Below, in pieces: positions 1 to 8,835 of a DNA stretch of 64,000 nt. The notes under the pieces were generated by a model that did no database searches, was not told where the DNA came from, and saw only the letters and a list, made by a program, of their open reading frames with translations. Where the stretch lies: NCBI GenBank assembly GCA_018901125.1, contig JAHIFE010000136.1, forward strand, positions 1 to 64,000, in the 5' to 3' direction. The translations under genes and the position numbers were made by a program. The DNA is from Pseudomonadota bacterium. Lineage in GTDB: Bacteria > Desulfobacterota > Desulfobacteria > Desulfobacterales > RPRI01. Position 1 is the stretch's first letter; each line of letters begins with the position of its first letter.

Positions 1-2376
1 ATCCGCTTCAAAATAATTCTCATAAGAAAAGCCATAAAACATCTGCGAAACAATTTCCAATTTTTCCAGCATCATTTTTACTGCTTTTTCCTGAGTAATG
101 GCCGGATCACCCTTGCCGCCGCTGTCCGAGTAAAAAGACAACGCCTTCTTCAAATCCGAAGCAATCCCAAGATAATCCACCACTAACCCGCCGGGTTTGT
201 CCTTATAAACCCTGTTTACACGGGCGATGGCCTGCATAAGGTTATGGCCTTTCATGGGTTTGTCTATGTAAAGCGTATGCATGGAAGGTACATCAAAGCC
301 GGTAAGCCACATATCACGCACAATAACCAACCTGAGCCCATCTTCAGGATCTTTCATCCGGTCTGCCAACACTCTCCGCTGCTCTTTTGTCGTATGATGT
401 TTGGCTATTTCAGGGCCGTCAGAGGATGCTGATGTCATAACCACTTTTATGGCGCCTTTTTTCAGATCGCCACTATGCCACGTTGGCCTGATATCTATTA
501 TTTGCTTATATAAATCGGCTGCAATACGGCGGGACATGGCAACAATCATTGCCTTGCCTTCAAAAAATATTTCCTGCCGCTGTTCAAAATGATCGATAAT
601 ATCTTGTGCAATCTGTTTTATCCGGTTTTTACTTCCTACAAGCGCTTCCAGTTGCGTCCATTTTGCCTTCGCTTTTTGCGTATCGGTAGGGGTTGATTCA
701 GAACCTACCCCTTCATATTCAAGCTCAGTATCAAGTTCGGCAACAAGCTTTTTGCCTTCTTCGCTCAGGTTTATTTTAGCCAGTCTGCTTTCATAATATA
801 TTTTGACCGTTGCGCCGTCTTCCACTGCCTGGACAATATCATAAACATCAACATAATTCCCAAATACTGCCGGGGTATTCACATCATCGCTTTCAATAGG
901 AGTTCCGGTAAAACCAAGATAGGTTGCTTTGGGCAGGGCATCCCGCAAATACTTTGCAAATCCGTACACAATCTTTTTACCGATCACATTCCCGTTCTTG
1001 TCCTTGTCATCTATCGTTTTGGCCTTAAAGCCGTACTGTGTCCTATGGGCTTCATCTGCAATGACAATAATATTTTCCCGTTCAGAAAGTGTTTCATAAA
1101 CATTGCCTTCCTCAGGCTGAAATTTTTGAATAGTAGTAAAAACTACTCCGCCCGAAGCTACCTTGAGAAGCTCTTTCAAGTGACCCCTGTTTTCTGCCTG
1201 TACAGGCTCCTGCCTCAAAAGCTGCTTTGATGCGGCAAAGGTATCAAACAGTTGGTCGTCCAGATCGTTTCTGTCGGTAATAACAACGACTGTGGGATTA
1301 TCCATTACAAGCACAATTTTACCGGTATAAAATACCATAGACAGTGATTTGCCGCTTCCCTGTGTGTGCCAGACCACCCCGCCTTTTCTGTCGTTCACGG
1401 GTTGAGAGCCCACTCCCACAAGTCCATAACTTGCGGGCGATTCCTTTATCTCAAGCCTGTCCAATATTTCTTTTTTGGTTCTATGGTAACCGGATGCCCG
1501 AAGTGTTGATTCAACAGCCCTGTTGACAGCATAATACTGGTGATACGAAGCAAGCTTCTTCACAGTTTGAATGGCGATAATCCCGGTTTCTCTATCTTCT
1601 TTTTTGGTTTTTTCAAAAACAATGAAATGGCGGATAAGATCCAGCAGCGTTTTCTTATCAAGCATTCCCTTGATCAGAGTTTCCAACTGGCCTATTAACG
1701 GTGAAGCTTCAACCTTGCCATCTGCTGTTTTCCAGAACATAAAACGGGTGAGTCCTGCGGAAACAGAACCTGCTTTGGCTTCCAGACCATCGGAAATAAC
1801 CATAATGCCGTTATATGTAAATAGGCTGGGGATTGCCTGTTTGTATGTTTGGAACTGCCTGAAGGCCGATTTGATCGTTGCATTTTCATCAGCAGGGTTT
1901 TTTAGTTCGATAACAACCAGTGGCAAGCCGTTTACAAACAGAACCACATCAGGACGTTTGTTGACATTGTTTTCAATTACCGTGAACTGGTTAGCTACAA
2001 GAAAATCATTGTTTTCCGGATTTTCGAAATCAACAAGCCAGACAAGATCACCCCGACTGTGGCCGCCTTTTCTAATGGTTACATTGATGCCCTCAGTGAG
2101 CAGTCGATGAAACGCTTCATTGTTGGCAATAAGTTCGGGAGAATGAATCCGTTGAATTTGCTTGATAGCATCTTCTCTGATATCTGCCGGGATTGATGGG
2201 TTGATCCTGCCAACCGCTGCCCGTATGCGTTCTAAAAGCAGTACATCTTCAAAAGATTCACGTTCCGGGGTTTCGCTATCAGGGGCGATAGACGGAGCGT
2301 AGAGATACTGATAACCTGATTTTTCAAGTAGTTCTATGGCGAATTTTTCGATTTCAGATTCGGTAATTTTATTCAT
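1..2376 (-). CDS. hsdR: Type I restriction endonuclease subunit R (HsdR), 3' end beyond the window
   Basis: Not in ORF track because open at window edge. Reverse-strand reading starts MNKITESEIEKFAIELLEKSGYQYLYAP at 2376 and contains VVWHTQGSGKSLSM (Walker A) and IADEAHRTQYG (DEAH box). Confidence 0.93.
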   Translation of the reverse strand, partial: MNKITESEIEKFAIELLEKSGYQYLYAPSIAPDSETPERESFEDVLLLERIRAAVGRINPSIPADIREDAIKQIQRIHSPELIANNEAFHRLLTEGINVTIRKGGHSRGDLVWLVDFENPENNDFLVANQFTVIENNVNKRPDVVLFVNGLPLVVIELKNPADENATIKSAFRQFQTYKQAIPSLFTYNGIMVISDGLEAKAGSVSAGLTRFMFWKTADGKVEASPLIGQLETLIKGMLDKKTLLDLIRHFIVFEKTKKEDRETGIIAIQTVKKLASYHQYYAVNRAVESTLRASGYHRTKKEILDRLEIKESPASYGLVGVGSQPVNDRKGGVVWHTQGSGKSLSMVFYTGKIVLVMDNPTVVVITDRNDLDDQLFDTFAASKQLLRQEPVQAENRGHLKELLKVASGGVVFTTIQKFQPEEGNVYETLSERENIIVIADEAHRTQYGFKAKTIDDKDKNGNVIGKKIVYGFAKYLRDALPKATYLGFTGTPIESDDVNTPAVFGNYVDVYDIVQAVEDGATVKIYYESRLAKINLSEEGKKLVAELDTELEYEGVGSESTPTDTQKAKAKWTQLEALVGSKNRIKQIAQDIIDHFEQRQEIFFEGKAMIVAMSRRIAADLYKQIIDIRPTWHSGDLKKGAIKVVMTSASSDGPEIAKHHTTKEQRRVLADRMKDPEDGLRLVIVRDMWLTGFDVPSMHTLYIDKPMKGHNLMQAIARVNRVYKDKPGGLVVDYLGIASDLKKALSFYSDSGGKGDPAITQEKAVKMMLEKLEIVSQMFYGFSYENYFEAD

Positions 2377-3076
2377 AGTATTTATCAGTTTGCCATTTCA
2401 ATGGATTGGTTCGTATATATTCGGAAATTTGGTGGTAAGATTTTTCATCACGGATAATGTGTTCGTAATAATTGCGTTGCCAGACGGAAACGCCGGGAGT
2501 ATTTCGCAATTTATTAATACGTTTTGCGGAAAATGTTTTTAATTGCCGCACAATTTCAGAAATTGCCACCCGTTTCTCCACCGTCGTAATCGTCGTATCC
2601 ACACCCACATCCATACCCGTAGGGGCAGGTTCCAAACCTGCCCTTTCTGATTCCAACCCCACCCTTTGCAATTCCAACCCCGTTCGCTGATTCAATAACC
2701 GTTCATCATCAATAATTTCAATAATGCCATGAATATGATTCGGCATTACAACAAATTCATGCAAAAAAATATTTTTAACATGATTAATCAGGTCAAACCA
2801 TGTTTGTTCGACTATACGTCCATAATCATTTAACACCATTTTGTCCGGGATATTATTTTGGGCGGGTTTGGAACCCGTTTCTGTGGTGGCCTCCGGCGTT
2901 TTGTTTTGGGCGGGTTTGGAACCCGCCCCTACGATTTTGCCAAAAATACACAACCGGTCTTGTGCGCATATGGTTATGAAATATAAACCGGCCTTTGAAT
3001 AATCATATCCCTTTAACCGGATGGAACAACGATTATGTATATCAGGATCGTATTTCATGTTGTTTACCATTATATG
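2369..3076 (-). CDS. REP-associated tyrosine transposase (RAYT / Y1 HUH-like, IS200-like TnpA_REP)
   Basis: MPNHIHGI motif (HxH), RLKGYDYSKAGLYFITICAQDR N-terminus and C-terminal VWQRNYYEHIIRDEKSYHQISEYIRTNPLKW typical of RAYTs; true start probably an internal Met (MVNNMKYDPDIHNR), ORF track gives 2369..3205. Confidence 0.88.
   Translation of the reverse strand, partial: HIMVNNMKYDPDIHNRCSIRLKGYDYSKAGLYFITICAQDRLCIFGKIVGAGSKPAQNKTPEATTETGSKPAQNNIPDKMVLNDYGRIVEQTWFDLINHVKNIFLHEFVVMPNHIHGIIEIIDDERLLNQRTGLELQRVGLESERAGLEPAPTGMDVGVDTTITTVEKRVAISEIVRQLKTFSAKRINKLRNTPGVSVWQRNYYEHIIRDEKSYHQISEYIRTNPLKWQTDKYYE
2619..2643. repeat. REP-like palindrome GTAGGGGCAGGTTCCAAACCTGCCC inside the RAYT gene
   Basis: GGGCAGGTT/AACCTGCCC-type inverted repeat read directly; flanked by two diverged 21-bp tandem units (protein TGLELQR/VGLESER/AGLEPAP). 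Confidence 0.75.
2857..2932. repeat. Two direct copies of REP-like GGGCGGGTTTGGAACCCG 48 bp apart inside the RAYT gene
   Basis: ttttgggcgggtttggaacccg occurs twice; protein shows GAGSKPAQNK...TGSKPAQNN. Confidence 0.75.
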
Positions 3077-3101
3077 CCCCATTTGTGGGAACATGGTACG
3101 C

Positions 3102-3356
3102 CTATCTACCTTTACCGTCTTTTGCAGTATGTGCAAAATTTGCACATACTGAATTCTCCTGTAACTCATTGGATGAAAAAATATTACGAAGATGTTTGGT
3201 AACAACGCTGCGGTCTATATCAAACAGGTCCGCCATCCGTTTTTGAGGAAGCCAGATATTTTCATTAGCATAAAGCACTTCGATATTGATTTTTCCGTCT
3301 GGTGTTTGATAGACGGTGATTTGATTGTCGGGAAGTTTTATGTTTTTTTTGGCCAT
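3102..3356 (-). pseudogene. Truncated RhuM-family protein (N-terminal 84 aa only)
   Basis: MAKKNIKLPDNQITVYQTPDGKINIEVLYANENIWLPQKRMADLF almost identical to start of the full-length RhuM at 46700..47722; stops after NSVCANFAHTAKDGKGR. Confidence 0.75.
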
Positions 3357-3365
3357 AAATCTTTC

Positions 3366-3617
3366 TTATCTGTTATAAGTGTAATTGGCAGAATGTTTCA
3401 AAATGCAACCAACCGAATTCTTCTGCAATTCTCTGGATTCAAAAAAGTTTTTCAGGTGTTTCGTGATTGCCGGATGCTGCACATGGAATAGCTCACCCAT
3501 GGACTTTGGGGTGAGCCAAACAGGTTCATGCTTTAGGAAAACCTCGATCTTTATCTTGCCAGCGGCAGTGTAGAGAAGGAAGTTGCTTGTGTTGGCGGGT
3601 AGTGCTCTATTATCCAC
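3366..3617 (-). pseudogene. Second truncated RhuM-like N-terminal fragment
   Basis: FLLYTAAGKIKIEVFLKHEPVWLTPKSMGELFHVQHPAITKHLKNFFESRELQKNSV aligns in pattern with the RhuM N-terminus, then degenerates. Confidence 0.6.
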
Positions 3618-3620
3618 TTG

Positions 3621-5354
3621 TTATTTCTTCCACTCCTCAACAATTTTATTAAAAACGACATCTTTCCATTTTTCTTTCCATATTTCCACATAGTTGATAT
3701 CATTTGAAGATGGACAATATTCTTTGCATTCATCGACTTTCACTATTGATGGCATTACAATTGAATCGCCGATGAGCAACGCTTCACCTGTTTTTAAAGC
3801 AGGTAATGTATCCGTTAAATTGCCAAGTGAATCAGGTAATAATCGTTTGACATAATTTTGGTCATCAGGGTTTGTTAATCTCATTGCTATAAAATTATTG
3901 CATTGAGAAAAGATTGTTTCTGAAATCTCTGCCGGTCTTTGACTTACTATACCCAGTGTGATACCGTATTTTCTACCTTCTTTTGCTATTCTTTCGATTG
4001 CAGTTTTCGAAGCACGGTACTTAACCAAATCACTCTTTGGGACATATTTGTGTGCCTCTTCGTAAACCAGCAACAACGGTGTTTCACATGCAGCATTACC
4101 GGTTAATAATCTTTTGTAATAGTATCCATACTCAAACAATATTCTTGAAATGAGAGAAACTGTAATACTTAGAACTTCAAATGGGATGCCCGACAAATCA
4201 AAGACCGTAACATTTGCTTTTCTTTCATCAGTGTATCCAAGAAATTGTTTTAAAATAGATTCAAGCTCAATTTCATTTCTATTATCGAATAGAAATTTCA
4301 GCCTTGGGTTATTTCTGATTGTTTCCAAACGAAGAATAAACCGCTCAAAGTCGCCTGAATATGGGCCATTAACAAAGTCGGCGGAAGTTTTTTCAAATTC
4401 CAAATCTGATTCAAAATATTTTGGTATTCTATTTGCAATTATCTCATTAGCCTTGGTGGTAGGGCATCTATTATTTTTTTTATTAATTAACTCGTTGTTA
4501 ATATTTTTGATATATCTAATAACTTCATCAATATCAAATTTCAAAGGTGAATCGAAATAGATTTTATCCTGCGGCAAATTTGGATTAAATTTTTTCTTGT
4601 TTCCAGTAACAGCAAACCGAAATTGCGAGACCTGGTTGTGTGAATTATCTTCATTGCTCTCAATAAAAAGATCGCCTAATTCATCGCTATCGAATAACCA
4701 GTATGGGATATTAATATTCGTTGAATCAACATGGTTTGCATTTGGAAAAGCACTTTTATATTCACCATGGATATCAAATAAAACAATATGAGAATTATTT
4801 AATCCGTCGTAGCCACTATTTTTAGCATTGATAGCATTTTGTAAAATTTTTGCAACAGTATGCGATTTACCTGATCCAGTAGAACCAACAATAGCAAAAT
4901 GTTTGTTAAAAAATCTATTGCCATTTACGGGAGTATCTATTTTAATATTTTGTGCTAATTTCGAAAAACAGAATCTCTCTTTGTCTTTTAAGCCACTACA
5001 GAAAATGGCCTTAATGTCGCTTTGCTTTGCCGGTAATACTTTAGTTGGTGGTATCGTTAAGGCATCACCGCCGCGGGTGAAATTATTACCTTCGATTATG
5101 CCAAGAGGGTTGGCATCAATGACATAAGACCTTCCTGACGCTTTCTTTTCATCAACTACAATTGCGTAACTTTCTATAATTGCAATTAGTTTGTGATTAT
5201 CATCATCTGCTATTTCCAAATATGAACCAACTTTAAGTTTTTCTAACTGTTCATCCGCTGAAATAAACTTACTCAAATCATCAACAGAAAGCTTAACTTT
5301 ATTAGGAAATACGGCAATCACTTCAGCATTAATATTTTTATTTGGGTCTGTCAT
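3621..5354 (-). CDS. HerA/DUF87-like ATPase (ATP-binding protein)
   Basis: N-terminal HAS-barrel-like region; GSTGSGKSHTVAKILQNAI Walker A; LLLVYEEAHKYVPK Walker B; GRKYGITLGIVSQRPAEISETIFSQCNNFIAMRLTNPDD typical of HerA-family DNA translocases. Confidence 0.88.
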   Translation of the reverse strand: MTDPNKNINAEVIAVFPNKVKLSVDDLSKFISADEQLEKLKVGSYLEIADDDNHKLIAIIESYAIVVDEKKASGRSYVIDANPLGIIEGNNFTRGGDALTIPPTKVLPAKQSDIKAIFCSGLKDKERFCFSKLAQNIKIDTPVNGNRFFNKHFAIVGSTGSGKSHTVAKILQNAINAKNSGYDGLNNSHIVLFDIHGEYKSAFPNANHVDSTNINIPYWLFDSDELGDLFIESNEDNSHNQVSQFRFAVTGNKKKFNPNLPQDKIYFDSPLKFDIDEVIRYIKNINNELINKKNNRCPTTKANEIIANRIPKYFESDLEFEKTSADFVNGPYSGDFERFILRLETIRNNPRLKFLFDNRNEIELESILKQFLGYTDERKANVTVFDLSGIPFEVLSITVSLISRILFEYGYYYKRLLTGNAACETPLLLVYEEAHKYVPKSDLVKYRASKTAIERIAKEGRKYGITLGIVSQRPAEISETIFSQCNNFIAMRLTNPDDQNYVKRLLPDSLGNLTDTLPALKTGEALLIGDSIVMPSIVKVDECKEYCPSSNDINYVEIWKEKWKDVVFNKIVEEWKK

Positions 5355-5366
5355 AAAATAAACCTC

Positions 5367-6509
5367 CTAACTTACAATCTGTTGTATCTCATTAAGCGTT
5401 TTGATTTCAATGTTTACCTCGTCAATATCCGTTGCAATAGCTAAAGGTGCTGACAAATAAAACTGATAGACCTTTTTAGCGGATTTTAAATCACATGCAA
5501 TGATTTGTGATAGTATCTCATCATTGTTGATGATTTTAATTGAAATGCCATTTTCCAATGTTGATTTAGTGCGAAAAGCCTCTAAGTTGAAGTCAGAATC
5601 CATATAATTGTAACCATCCATCAAGACAACGCCATCACTAACTAACGAAGCTTTTAATTGTTTCAGTTTCTTTCTCGAAATATTACGAATGTAAATATAT
5701 GGTGCCCCTGACTTGATTACTTTAGCTTGCCTTCTATAAAACTTGTGTTTAATCTGATGCACAGTTGTTTTGATGGATGAAAGGTTTTCATTTTCTTTTA
5801 CTTCTATGATTATAAACCGTTCCCAATTATCTATGTTACAGTAAGTGAAATGTTTTTTCTTAATAGCAGTTAAATATTGCTGCTCGCCTTTATAAATTCG
5901 GTATGCAGAATCGAATACGATTTTGCGGTTATTGGTAATCAATTGAATGAGTTCACTTTTTGTGCACGTTCTATTTGCAACTACTGGGTTATTTACTACT
6001 AATTTTCTCAAATGATTGGTTATATTACCGTAATGAATTAATGCCTCATCAAAATCAAAACATTGTGCATTTTCTTTAATTATCTCGATTACCTGCATGA
6101 AATGATCTTGGAAATTCTTAGCAAAATGTAGCTCAAAGTTCGTAAGAAAACCATCTTTTAAATGTTGTGTAAAACTTGAATTCTTGTTGCCTAAAATCCT
6201 ATCTAGTTCAACGCTGGTAAGAGTCTTATTACCTTCCTGCATCTCATTGAAATAACAATAAAGGTAATATTTTATATGTGGCGATGATTGGTATTCATTA
6301 ATCAGTTGAATTACTGGTTCTTTGATTTTTCCGGGAGTGTATTGTTGTGTCTCTTTGTATTTTACTTGTGTTACAAAACTACTTGAATTGATGTCTTGAA
6401 TTTGTTCGATAGAAATTGGCGTGTTATTATCAGCCTTGAACAATTCAAGAATGGTTTTGTCAATCTGAAATTCAAACCCCTTGATTGCATAATAGCCACC
6501 ATCACACAT
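5367..6509 (-). CDS. DUF4297/Cap4-like dsDNA nuclease-domain protein (candidate)
   Basis: N-terminus GGYYAIKGFEFQIDKTILELF...IEQIQDINSSSFVTQVKYKET resembles the PD-(D/E)XK core of Cap4/DUF4297 effectors; immediately upstream of the HerA-like gene. Confidence 0.65.
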   Translation of the reverse strand: MCDGGYYAIKGFEFQIDKTILELFKADNNTPISIEQIQDINSSSFVTQVKYKETQQYTPGKIKEPVIQLINEYQSSPHIKYYLYCYFNEMQEGNKTLTSVELDRILGNKNSSFTQHLKDGFLTNFELHFAKNFQDHFMQVIEIIKENAQCFDFDEALIHYGNITNHLRKLVVNNPVVANRTCTKSELIQLITNNRKIVFDSAYRIYKGEQQYLTAIKKKHFTYCNIDNWERFIIIEVKENENLSSIKTTVHQIKHKFYRRQAKVIKSGAPYIYIRNISRKKLKQLKASLVSDGVVLMDGYNYMDSDFNLEAFRTKSTLENGISIKIINNDEILSQIIACDLKSAKKVYQFYLSAPLAIATDIDEVNIEIKTLNEIQQIVS

Positions 6510-6519
6510 TTTGGCACTC

Positions 6520-7614
6520 CTACGGTATTCTTACTTCACCGCTCATTAACTTCGGCAGTAATGTATCCCGCAGTTTAATGAGCGTTCGGATTTGCTCGAA
6601 ATTAGCATGCAGTTTTGGTTCGGTTGAAGAAATGACTTCATTAAATAATTGAATAATATTATCAGGAGGAATAATAATCTCATAATTGGCAAGGTGGTCA
6701 ACATTCACACGCTGTCGCCCGCTTGTCCCCTCAAGGCACCCTTCAGCGTAATCTCTAAAATCAGTGTTCTTTGCCAAGGTGTATGTAAAAAAGGGATGTA
6801 AATCCAATTTAGAGCGCATCACGATAAATTCAGTCGAACCCCAGCCTACTTGCCCATCTTCAAGGAAAGTCACATAGGATGATTTGCCGTTTTCCAAACA
6901 TGGTGTTATTCGGGCAAGCAGCGTATCACCGTTAATAAACTTTGTTCCCGAATTGAATTCTCGTTCATACCAATTTTTAGGATGAAAAACCGAGGTGCTG
7001 ACGTTTGCCATATCGAGATATGGCGCAGTAGCACCTTTCGACAGTTGTCTTTTAGGATTTAATTCAACTTGTTGTGTTATTTTCCCGATTTTTGGCTTCT
7101 CCTGCGCTTCCTCCACAAACCACTGCCTGAAAAGTGTTTCGGCCATGGCTTCGAGGGTTTTATTCTGGCGGTGGAGCAGGTCTAATTTGTCATCGAGACT
7201 GGAAAGGACGGAGGCGATGGCTTTTTGTTCGGGGAGAGAGGGAATTTTAACCGGTATTTCATGAATGTGGTTTCTGTTTAGAGTAGGTACTGCACTACCA
7301 GCATTGAATCCAGCAAAGTCAAAAGTATGCAAGAAATAAAATACGAACTTTTCATAATTCCCCTTGAAGTCCTTTACATATAATACTGTATTGTGTGCCC
7401 AGAAATCCGTTATATAAAACTTTGGTGTCCCAATGTTTCCACTGCGCCCAATAGTAATTCCTGGGCCTTTTGTGGTTGTCGCATTATGATAGCCAATGAT
7501 TCCGTTAGAACCAGCAACAGGAATACTTCCAGCATTCATATCTGTCTTTGGGAGGTCATGCCCTCTTTGAAAAGTAACCACATCCCCCAACTTGCATTCC
7601 TTCCACTCGCTCAT
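6520..7614 (-). CDS. hsdS: Type I restriction-modification specificity subunit HsdS
   Basis: MSEWKECKLGDVVTFQRGHDLPK... two target recognition domains, LPEQKAIASVLSSLDDKLDLLHRQNKTLEAMAETLFRQWF conserved region. Confidence 0.94.
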   Translation of the reverse strand: MSEWKECKLGDVVTFQRGHDLPKTDMNAGSIPVAGSNGIIGYHNATTTKGPGITIGRSGNIGTPKFYITDFWAHNTVLYVKDFKGNYEKFVFYFLHTFDFAGFNAGSAVPTLNRNHIHEIPVKIPSLPEQKAIASVLSSLDDKLDLLHRQNKTLEAMAETLFRQWFVEEAQEKPKIGKITQQVELNPKRQLSKGATAPYLDMANVSTSVFHPKNWYEREFNSGTKFINGDTLLARITPCLENGKSSYVTFLEDGQVGWGSTEFIVMRSKLDLHPFFTYTLAKNTDFRDYAEGCLEGTSGRQRVNVDHLANYEIIIPPDNIIQLFNEVISSTEPKLHANFEQIRTLIKLRDTLLPKLMSGEVRIP

Positions 7615-7859
7615 AAAGGATTATCTCTCCGGTTTCTGAAAATCACGACAGCTTTAATTGTTTGAATATCATCATTCTCCTTCATCTGAAATTCACCGCT
7701 GTAATATGGGTTTTCAGGTTTATGGCTAACTTCCATCATTTCAGGGGCAAGTATATGTTCATATCCATCCTCGTAACCATCCGTTAAAACCAGCATATCT
7801 TCAGGAAAAGATTTCAAGTTATTTATCAATTCCAGAACTGTCCTTTTGTTCTTAATCAC
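7611..7859 (-). CDS. Small hypothetical protein in hsd operon (4-bp overlap with hsdS)
   Basis: 82-aa ORF; ATGA overlap with hsdS start. Confidence 0.6.
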   Translation of the reverse strand: MIKNKRTVLELINNLKSFPEDMLVLTDGYEDGYEHILAPEMMEVSHKPENPYYSGEFQMKENDDIQTIKAVVIFRNRRDNPL

Positions 7860-7878
7860 CTAAACCTCCTATCTCCCA

Positions 7879-8688
7879 TCATTCCTCCTCCAGCATTTTC
7901 ATCCCTGAATCACCCGTCAATATCCGCATCTGCTGGATAGCGATTTTGTTCAAACGTTCAAGCCGTATATCCTGAGAAAGACCGTCATTGATAAAAAGAG
8001 CGTTCAGGTTTTCAAGATTCGACAAACAAACCAACTGCGAGACATCGGCATAATCCCGGATATTTCCTTTTTTATAGGGGTTTGCTTCCCGCCATTGTGT
8101 GGCGGTCATGCCGAAAAGGGTCATGTTCAGAATGTCTGCTTCTGTTGCGTAAATCTGGTTGATCTGGGCTTTGCTCAGTTCTGGGGGAATAAGATTTTCT
8201 TTAATGGCATCGGTATGAATCCGGTAATTGATTTTAGCCAAATTTCGGCGGATGTCCCAGCCAAGTTGTTTTCTCTCTTCATCCTTCAGTCGTTGAAATT
8301 CTTTTATCAGATAAAGTTTAAATTGCGGAGAGATCCATGAGGCAAACTCGAAGGCGATATCCTTATGAGCATAGGTGCCGCCATATCTTCCAGCTTTGGC
8401 GATAATCCCCTTTGAATTTGTTTTATCTACCCATTGTTTTACAGAAAGTATAAACCGGTTCAAACCAGCCTGATTTTTAATTCCCTCGAATTCGGGGGAA
8501 TTAAAATCCGGGTTATATATTTCTTCCCAGATACCCAGAAATTCTATGGTATTTTTGTTTCTCAGCCATTTTTCTATCAAGGATAGGCCATTCTCAATAT
8601 TTCTTACCATATCCGTTAAAGATATATAGTCCTGCTGGTCGTTTGAAATAATGGTAATTTCTTTTCCCTGCACCTCAATTTTGGCCAT
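7879..8688 (-). CDS. KilA-N domain-containing protein
   Basis: ISLTDMVRNIENGLSLIEKWLRNKNTIEFLGIWE...GRYGGTYAHKDIAFEFASWISPQFKLYLIKEFQRLK. Confidence 0.88.
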   Translation of the reverse strand: MAKIEVQGKEITIISNDQQDYISLTDMVRNIENGLSLIEKWLRNKNTIEFLGIWEEIYNPDFNSPEFEGIKNQAGLNRFILSVKQWVDKTNSKGIIAKAGRYGGTYAHKDIAFEFASWISPQFKLYLIKEFQRLKDEERKQLGWDIRRNLAKINYRIHTDAIKENLIPPELSKAQINQIYATEADILNMTLFGMTATQWREANPYKKGNIRDYADVSQLVCLSNLENLNALFINDGLSQDIRLERLNKIAIQQMRILTGDSGMKMLEEE

Positions 8689-8835
8689 TTACCACCTCGA
8701 TTTTCCCAAGATTTTTCTTTGTATTCCGGACTTAAAATCTTTAATGTTCATTTTAGACTCCAAGGTAAAATAAAACATTTCTTATTTTACTTTAAGCCAT
8801 TAAGATAAAATAAGAGAAAATTTACCATTACCTTT

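Noticed and set aside
3125-3151. 13-bp inverted repeat cagtatgtgcaaa-a-tttgcacatactg as a transposon end
   Set aside because: It coincides with the conserved SVCANFAHT coding motif of RhuM proteins, so the symmetry may be coincidental; only mentioned within the RhuM remnant finding.
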